Below, one piece after another: positions 31,154 to 35,633 of a DNA stretch of 35,633 nt (the first letter of the stretch is position 1; every line of letters starts with the position of its first letter). Location: the NCBI RefSeq assembly GCF_012933655.1, contig NZ_JABBJJ010000105.1:1-35633 (forward strand). The letters are read 5' to 3'. Made by a program: the position numbers and the translations under genes. The notes under the pieces are model-generated. The model was given only the letters and a program-made list of their open reading frames with translations. It was not told where the DNA came from and made no database searches. Source of the stretch: Pyxidicoccus fallax (GTDB taxonomy: Bacteria; Myxococcota; Myxococcia; Myxococcales; Myxococcaceae).

Positions 31154-31226
31154 GCACGCCGAGCCAGCTGGAGACGGCATCGGTCTGACGTACCGACTTC
31201 GCCGGGTTCGATCCCCGGGGCGTGCA
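31154..31226 (+). tRNA. tRNA-Val-like (GAC), G8
   Basis: 73 bases: acceptor GCACGCC/GGCGTGC, D stem GCC/GGC, anticodon stem TCGGT/ACCGA, loop CTGACGT (GAC), T stem CCGGG/CCCGG, A73. U33 is present but position 8 is G instead of U. CCA not encoded. Last tRNA of the array. Confidence 0.78.
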
Positions 31227-31238
31227 CTCGCGTCAACT

Positions 31239-31278
31239 CCTCACACCGCGTGAAGGTCACATCCACGTCGCGGTGAGG
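31239..31278 (+). terminator. Hairpin after the last tRNA
   Basis: CCTC..ACCGCG (31239-31250) pairs with CGCGGTGAGG (31269-31278), ten pairs with a two-base bulge and an 18-base loop. Possibly the end or a processing signal of the tRNA transcript; no strong T tract. Confidence 0.4.
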
Positions 31279-31341
31279 TCTGTCTGGCCCTCCTGTTGTG
31301 TCCGCCCGCTCGGGTGTGGCAAGGGAGGGGCACTTTCCACC

Positions 31342-32685
31342 ATGGATGACGCGACCCTCTCCTCGCTGAAGGCCGCCTTCGCGGCGAGTCCCGACAACGG
31401 CCCGCTGCTGGCGCTGCTGCTGCGTGCCCACCTCACCCGAGGCGAAGTGCCCGCCGCCCGCGAGCTGCTCGGCACCCGCGCGCCGGAGCACCTGCCCGAG
31501 CAGGACCGGCACGTCGGTGCCCAGGTGCTGCTCGCAAGCGGAGAGGCGCGCCGCGCGCTGCTCTTCTGCCAGGGCTCCACCGCGGAGCAGGCCTTGTGGG
31601 CGGCCCGCGCGCACCTGGCGCTGGAGGAACTGGACGCCGCCCGCGCCTCGTACCAGCGCGCGGTGACGGCCAACACCACCCTGGAGGACATGGACCTGCG
31701 CGCGCGCCTGTTCGCCCGCGTCGTGGAGCCGCAGCCGTCCCGGGGCGGCCCCCGGCTCAAGGTCATCTCCAACGACGACACCACCGCGGAGGACGTGGCG
31801 CGAGCGGTGGCCCCGCCGCTGCCGCCCCTCACCTTCGCGGACGTGGGCGGCCTGGACGAGGTGAAGCGTCAGGTCACCCGCCGCATCATCCAGCCCTTCC
31901 AGAAGCCCAGCCTCTTCGAGCGCTTCCGCCGCAAGGCGGGCGGCGGCATCCTGCTGTACGGCCCTCCCGGCTGCGGCAAGACGCTGCTGGCGCGCGCCAC
32001 CGCCGGCGAGTGCAAGGCCCAGTTCTTCAACGTCGTCATCTCCGACGTGCTGGACATGTACATCGGCGAGTCGGAGCGGAAGCTGCACGCCCTCTTCGAG
32101 AAGGCGCGCCAGAGCACCCCGTCCGTCCTCTTCTTCGACGAGCTGGAGGCGCTCGCCGCCAAGCGCCAGTACAGCCGCGAGGCGTCCAGCGGCAAGCTGG
32201 TGAGCCAGTTCCTCACGGAGATGGACGGCTTCGCGCAGACGAACTCGGGGGTGCTGGTGCTCGGCGCCACCAACACGCCGTGGGCCATCGACCCGGCCTT
32301 CCGCCGTCCCGGCCGCTTCGACCGCACCTTCTTCGTGCCCCCGCCGGACGCGCCCGCGCGCCGCGACATCCTCCAGCTGGCGCTGAAGGGCCGGCCCCAG
32401 GAGGCGAACCTGGACCTGGACTTCATCGTCCAGCGCACCCAGGGCTTCTCCGGCGCGGACCTGTCCCACGTGGTGGAGACGGCGAGCGACCTCGCGATTG
32501 AACGCTCCCTGGACGCGGGTACGGAGTCCCCGCTGCGAGACGAGGACCTCAAGGCGGCGCTGCGCGAGGTGAAGCCCACGGTGCTGGAGTGGCTCACCAC
32601 CGCGCGCAACTACGCGCGCTACGCCAACGAGGGCGGCCAGTACGACGAGGTGCTGAGCTTCCTCCAGGCGCACGGGAAGTCCTGA
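31342..32685 (+). CDS. AAA ATPase with TPR-like N-terminal domain
   Basis: 447-aa protein. Residues 1-130 are helical repeats of TPR type (LLALLLRAHLTRGEVPAARELL; WAARAHLALEELDAARASYQRA). Residues about 165-400 form one AAA domain: GGLDEVKRQV entry, Walker A GPPGCGKT near 206, Walker B SVLFFDELEAL near 261, sensor 1 GATNTPWAID and arginine finger region RRPGRFDRTFF, so it belongs with the Cdc48/FtsH/SpoVK-like classical AAA group. There is no protease domain. It would remodel or unfold a partner selected by its N-terminal repeats. ATG 31342 has AGGGAGGGG upstream. First gene of a tight plus-strand group. Confidence 0.92.
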   Translation: MDDATLSSLKAAFAASPDNGPLLALLLRAHLTRGEVPAARELLGTRAPEHLPEQDRHVGAQVLLASGEARRALLFCQGSTAEQALWAARAHLALEELDAARASYQRAVTANTTLEDMDLRARLFARVVEPQPSRGGPRLKVISNDDTTAEDVARAVAPPLPPLTFADVGGLDEVKRQVTRRIIQPFQKPSLFERFRRKAGGGILLYGPPGCGKTLLARATAGECKAQFFNVVISDVLDMYIGESERKLHALFEKARQSTPSVLFFDELEALAAKRQYSREASSGKLVSQFLTEMDGFAQTNSGVLVLGATNTPWAIDPAFRRPGRFDRTFFVPPPDAPARRDILQLALKGRPQEANLDLDFIVQRTQGFSGADLSHVVETASDLAIERSLDAGTESPLRDEDLKAALREVKPTVLEWLTTARNYARYANEGGQYDEVLSFLQAHGKS

Positions 32686-32690
32686 ACGCC

Positions 32691-33167
32691 ATGCGCGCGA
32701 ACACCTACGCCATCATCGACGAGCCCCGGCCGGGGGCCCTCCAGAAGTGGGTGGTGAACCCCATCTGGCCCTTCTTCGCGCTGATGTTCGCGGGGAGCTG
32801 GCTGGCCCTGCCCTGGTTCGCCTTCAACGGCGTGGCCATGGGCAGCGCCACGCGCCGCCGCGAGCTGCTGGTGGTGCTGCTGGCCACGCCCCTCAAGGTG
32901 GGCCTCGCCATCTTCATGTTGATGCTGCACAGGAAGACGGGGCTGCCGGACGAGGCGCTGCGCTACTTCCTGGTGGTCGTGATGACGTTGAAGCTGGGGC
33001 TGGGCTACTGGCTGTTCAACCTGCAGCAGCCCTCCTTCAACCTCTACCAGTACTTCGACGGGCCGGTGCGCAACGGGGTGTTCGTGGTGATGGGCGGCGC
33101 GCTGGTGCACGAGCCGGTGATGGACCTGTTCGGCTCCAACTGGCTGTTGCGAATGCTGCCATGGTGA
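32691..33167 (+). CDS. Small multi-pass membrane protein
   Basis: 158-aa protein starting at ATG 32691, five bases after the AAA gene stop. Hydrophobic segments at about residues 25-48 (IWPFFALMFAGSWLALPWF), 58-76, 88-106 and 124-148. No catalytic motif or family recognised. Tight spacing suggests it is made with the AAA protein and may be a partner or anchor for it. Confidence 0.82.
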   Translation: MRANTYAIIDEPRPGALQKWVVNPIWPFFALMFAGSWLALPWFAFNGVAMGSATRRRELLVVLLATPLKVGLAIFMLMLHRKTGLPDEALRYFLVVVMTLKLGLGYWLFNLQQPSFNLYQYFDGPVRNGVFVVMGGALVHEPVMDLFGSNWLLRMLPW

Positions 33168-33186
33168 CGCGCGGGGGAGTGACGCC

Positions 33187-34119
33187 GTGGAACGGATGAT
33201 GTCGGACGGGCGGATGTCCTTCGCGCGCGCGCAGCTGCAGCGCGGGGACCTGCACGGCGCGGTGCGGACGCTGCGGCAGGTGCTGGCCGAGGACCCCACG
33301 CTCGCGGAAGCGCACGCGCTGCTGTCGCTCGTGCTGTTGAAGCAGAAGCGCCTGCACGCCGCAGGGTACGAGGCGCGCGAGTCGCTGAAGCTGGACCCGC
33401 ACCTGCCGCTGGGCCACTACGCGCAGGCCTCGGTGGCGGTGATGCAGGGCCTCCTCAAGGAGGCCGAGGAGCACCTGACCACCCTGCTGGAGCTGGAGCC
33501 CGAGGTGCCCGCCTGGTGGCGGCTCAAGGCCCGCATCCGGAACCTCCAGGGCCGGCGCCTGGAGCGGCGCGAGGCGCTGCTGCACGCGCTCCGCCTGGAC
33601 GCGGCGGACGTGGACACGCTGGTGGAGCTGGGCGACGAGGCGCTGGAGCGGGGAGATTTGAAGGAGGCCGAGCGCCGGGCGCATGAGTCACTGTTGCTCA
33701 GCCCCGAGCACGAGGGCGGCCTGGTGCTGATGGGCCACGTGCTGCTGCGGCGTGGGCGCGTGGAGGAAGCCCACGAGCATGCGGTGTGGGCGCTGCGCCA
33801 GGACGCGACGGACGCCGGGGCGCTGGGGTTGATGGCGGCCATCCAGGCCCGGCGGAGCTGGTGGCTGGGGATGTGGTGGCGCTTCAGCGTGTGGATGGAG
33901 ATGCTGGGCACCACGCGTGCCACGCTGGTGCTGCTGGTGGCCTACCTCCTGTCGCGCGTGGCGACCTACGCCGCGGAGGACCTGGGCTCGGAGGGTGGGG
34001 CCACGGTGGTGGAGACGGTGTGGCTGGCGTTGGTGGTCTATAGCTGGGTGGCCCCCGTCCTCTTCCAGCGCCTGCTCCGGCGGGAGCTGGCGGAAGTGCG
34101 GCTGAAGGCGGGCTTCTGA
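33187..34119 (+). CDS. TPR protein with C-terminal membrane anchor
   Basis: 310 aa from GTG 33187, with GGGGGAG eight bases upstream. Residues about 10-215 contain five or six TPR-like units (GDLHGAVRTLRQVLAEDPTLAEAHALLS; LLKEAEEHLTTLLELEPEVP; GDLKEAERRAHESLLLSPEH; GRVEEAHEHAVWALRQD). Two hydrophobic segments follow at about 245-265 and 277-300. No signal peptide, so the repeats are cytoplasmic and the C-terminus is in the membrane. A scaffold for the neighbouring proteins is a reasonable guess. Confidence 0.87.
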   Translation: MERMMSDGRMSFARAQLQRGDLHGAVRTLRQVLAEDPTLAEAHALLSLVLLKQKRLHAAGYEARESLKLDPHLPLGHYAQASVAVMQGLLKEAEEHLTTLLELEPEVPAWWRLKARIRNLQGRRLERREALLHALRLDAADVDTLVELGDEALERGDLKEAERRAHESLLLSPEHEGGLVLMGHVLLRRGRVEEAHEHAVWALRQDATDAGALGLMAAIQARRSWWLGMWWRFSVWMEMLGTTRATLVLLVAYLLSRVATYAAEDLGSEGGATVVETVWLALVVYSWVAPVLFQRLLRRELAEVRLKAGF

Positions 34120-34129
34120 GGAGGATGGA

Positions 34130-34519
34130 ATGGACTGGCGCGAGGTGAGGACACGGGTGGCCTGGGGCGGTGCCTTCCTCGTGGTGGGCTGCATGCTGCC
34201 GTACTTCGCCCAGCGCTGGATGTGGTCTCCGGCGCAGGTGACGGTGGTGAACGGCTCCACGGGTGAGGTGCTGCGGGACGTGGAGGTGGTGGTGCTGGGC
34301 GAGAAGCACGCCGTCGGCGAGCTGGGCCCCGACGTCTCGCACCAGATTCCCGTGCGCGCGGCGAGCGCGGGCCTGCCCATCCGGGTGCGCTATGGCGCCC
34401 GGGGGCGGACCTGGGAGACGCGGGCGGTGGTGCCCGCCGGTACCTGCTGTGGTGACAGGCTGAAGCTCGCGCTGGCGCCGGAGCGGAGCAGTGAGCCCCT
34501 GGTGATGGACACGCCGTGA
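34130..34519 (+). CDS. Small membrane-anchored beta-rich protein
   Basis: 129 aa from ATG 34130 after GAGGATGGA. One N-terminal membrane segment (about residues 10-28) with a possible GC lipobox-like spot (LVVGC), then a beta-rich domain (QVTVVNGSTGEVLRDVEVVVLG; PIRVRYGARGRTWETRAVV) that looks like a carboxypeptidase-regulatory or transthyretin-like fold, and a CC pair. Its stop overlaps the start of the next gene. No family assigned. Confidence 0.76.
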   Translation: MDWREVRTRVAWGGAFLVVGCMLPYFAQRWMWSPAQVTVVNGSTGEVLRDVEVVVLGEKHAVGELGPDVSHQIPVRAASAGLPIRVRYGARGRTWETRAVVPAGTCCGDRLKLALAPERSSEPLVMDTP

Positions 34520-35478
34520 GCCCCGTTACCCTGCAAATCAATCTGGCGCCCACGGACTTCCCGCACGCGCGCCTCATCCTGCCGCACCAGTTGCGTCAGC
34601 TCGGGCCCTCCGTGCAGGAGGTGCTGCTGGTGATGGACCTGCACCGCAGCAAGGGGGCGCGCTTCGCCGGGGCGTGGGAGGAGCGGAAGCCGAAGATGGA
34701 GCGGCTGCTGGCGGACCTGTCCGCGGCGGACCCGCGCATCCGCGTGGTGGAGGTGGACTACTCGCCGGCCACCACGCGCGCGCTCTCCGAGCGCTTCTTC
34801 GGGGGCACGCGGCTGCCGATGAAGGACTCGCGCGGTGGGCCCTACCACTCGTACTTCTTCGGGCTGGCGGCGGCGGCGCATCGGCACGTGTTGCACCTGG
34901 ACGCGGACATGCTGATTGGCGGCGGCTCGCGGACGTGGATGGCGGAGGCGGAGGCGCAGCTCGCCGCGCGCGAGGAATTGGTGAGCTGCAGTCCGCTGGC
35001 GGGGCCGCCGCGCGCGGACGGCACGGTGGCGGGAGACACCCGCTGGTACGAGCCGGACGGGCGCGTGCCCGGAGGCTTCCGCTACCGGCGCTTCAGCACG
35101 CGCGTCTTCTTCGTGGACCGGGAGGCCTTCGTCCGGCGCGTGGGGCCGCTGAGGGCGAAGCTGGCGCCTCCCATCCACGTGCTGCGCGCGCTGCGGGCCG
35201 GCAATCCGCCGTACCGCGAGCCGGAGAACCTGGTGACGCGCATCATGGTGAGCCGGGGACTGTGGCGGCTGGACTTCCAGGGCTCGGGGCCGGGGCTGTG
35301 GACGCTGCATCCGCAGTACCGCTCGCCCACGTTCTATGAGCGGCTGCCGGACGTGATTGCCCGCGTGGAGTCCGGCGACATGCCCGAGGCGCAGCGCGGC
35401 CACGAGAACGTCCAGGACTGCCTCGTGGACTGGTCCGACGTGCGGGCCGCGCGGAAGCGGTGGTACCGGCGCGGGTAG
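34516..35478 (+). CDS. Glycosyltransferase-like protein (GT-A type DxD)
   Basis: 320 aa from GTG 34516, which overlaps the preceding stop (GTGA). The N-terminal half has an alternating strand/helix order ending in HVLHLDADMLIGG near residue 128, the DxD signature used to bind a nucleotide-sugar with a metal. Later parts (WYEPDGRVPGGFRYRRFSTRVFFVDREAFVRRV; FQGSGPGLWTLHPQYRS) are consistent with an acceptor domain. I do not recognise the exact family; donor and acceptor are unknown. Cytoplasmic, no signal peptide. Confidence 0.75.
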   Translation: MSPVTLQINLAPTDFPHARLILPHQLRQLGPSVQEVLLVMDLHRSKGARFAGAWEERKPKMERLLADLSAADPRIRVVEVDYSPATTRALSERFFGGTRLPMKDSRGGPYHSYFFGLAAAAHRHVLHLDADMLIGGGSRTWMAEAEAQLAAREELVSCSPLAGPPRADGTVAGDTRWYEPDGRVPGGFRYRRFSTRVFFVDREAFVRRVGPLRAKLAPPIHVLRALRAGNPPYREPENLVTRIMVSRGLWRLDFQGSGPGLWTLHPQYRSPTFYERLPDVIARVESGDMPEAQRGHENVQDCLVDWSDVRAARKRWYRRG

Positions 35479-35633
35479 GCGCCGGGCGCATTCAGGATGT
35501 CGTAAGGCACTGCACGGAGCAGGACGTCGCCTGGTGAAGCTCGGACCGTAGCCGCGCTCGGCCAGCGCCCCCGCCGACTCGCGCAGCGACACCTCGTCCA
35601 GATACTCCGCGCCCCACCACATCCCCATCGAGG
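35479..35633 (-). pseudogene. Possible broken end of a minus-strand gene at the right edge
   Basis: On the minus strand the first 100 bases read with good GC-rich third positions (GMWWGAEYLDEVSLRESA, then ALAERGYGP) from beyond the window edge. Coding character is lost after about 35535 in that frame and may continue in another frame (LLRAVPYDILNAPGAYPRRY). This could be a frameshifted or truncated gene end; the stretch is too short to decide. Confidence 0.3.

Noticed and set aside
17162..31226. CRISPR array
   Set aside because: The repeated units with short spacers are tRNA genes with clear cloverleafs; no constant direct repeat of 25-40 bases with unique spacers exists.
30314..31226. tRNA genes as plain pseudogene debris
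   Set aside because: Nearly all stems pair fully, acceptor changes between copies are mostly on both strands (for example Gly), T loops are intact and identity bases are kept, which does not fit simple decay, although one mismatch (C5-A68 at 17257) exists.
16854..31278. Prophage or integrative element around the tRNA arrays
   Set aside because: No integrase, transposase, structural phage gene or att-like duplication of a tRNA 3' end was seen in the window.

Overview
The window is high-GC DNA with the gene content and codon bias of a myxobacterium (Myxococcus/Corallococcus/Pyxidicoccus-like). This assignment is inferred from the tandem lspA pair beside lgt, the many lipoproteins, the Ala/Pro/Thr-rich linkers and the NRPS style; no taxonomic marker is present.

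Left part (1-5.0 kb, + strand): a lipoprotein-maturation block of two lspA genes (signal peptidase II) and an unusual Lgt-family protein, then a repeat-rich coiled-coil protein, a KdsC-like phosphatase and a small lipoprotein. From 5.0 to 7.8 kb (- strand) lies an operon of a lipid-anchored alpha/beta hydrolase, a LytS-type histidine kinase and a LytTR response regulator. A rhomboid protease fused to a TPR-like tail (+) faces a PP2C phosphatase - NADAR - SDR operon (-). Then come a Cys-rich lipoprotein overlapping a TPR lipoprotein (+), a beta-propeller-like protein and mgtE (-), and a large orphan lipoprotein (-).

Central part (16.85-31.28 kb): a 3681-residue NRPS followed upstream by VOC and AraC genes (all - strand) is bracketed by two directly oriented, homologous tRNA arrays (+ strand). 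Fourteen tRNA-like genes can be folded by eye. They fall into three cassettes with the same order: short ORF, GC-rich hairpin, tRNA-Glu, other tRNAs. The short ORFs of cassettes 1 and 2 are clear homologues (49 and 50 aa); the third (26-32 aa) is a possible divergent member. Several tRNAs keep charging identity features (G3-U70 in Ala, U73 in Gly, G73 in Asp) but break core or decoding rules: C33 instead of U33 in Gly, Asp and Arg, G8 instead of U8 in Asp and Val, Leu anticodon on a class I body. This is the most interesting signal in the window.

The NRPS is rearranged: C-A-T-A-T-C-(adenylation remnant)-C-A-T-TE, with the second and third A domains almost identical at DNA level.

Right part (31.3-35.6 kb, + strand): an AAA ATPase with a TPR-like N-terminus, a multi-pass membrane protein, a TPR membrane protein, a small membrane-anchored protein and a glycosyltransferase-like protein, closely packed as one likely operon. 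The last 150 bases may hold the broken end of a minus-strand gene.
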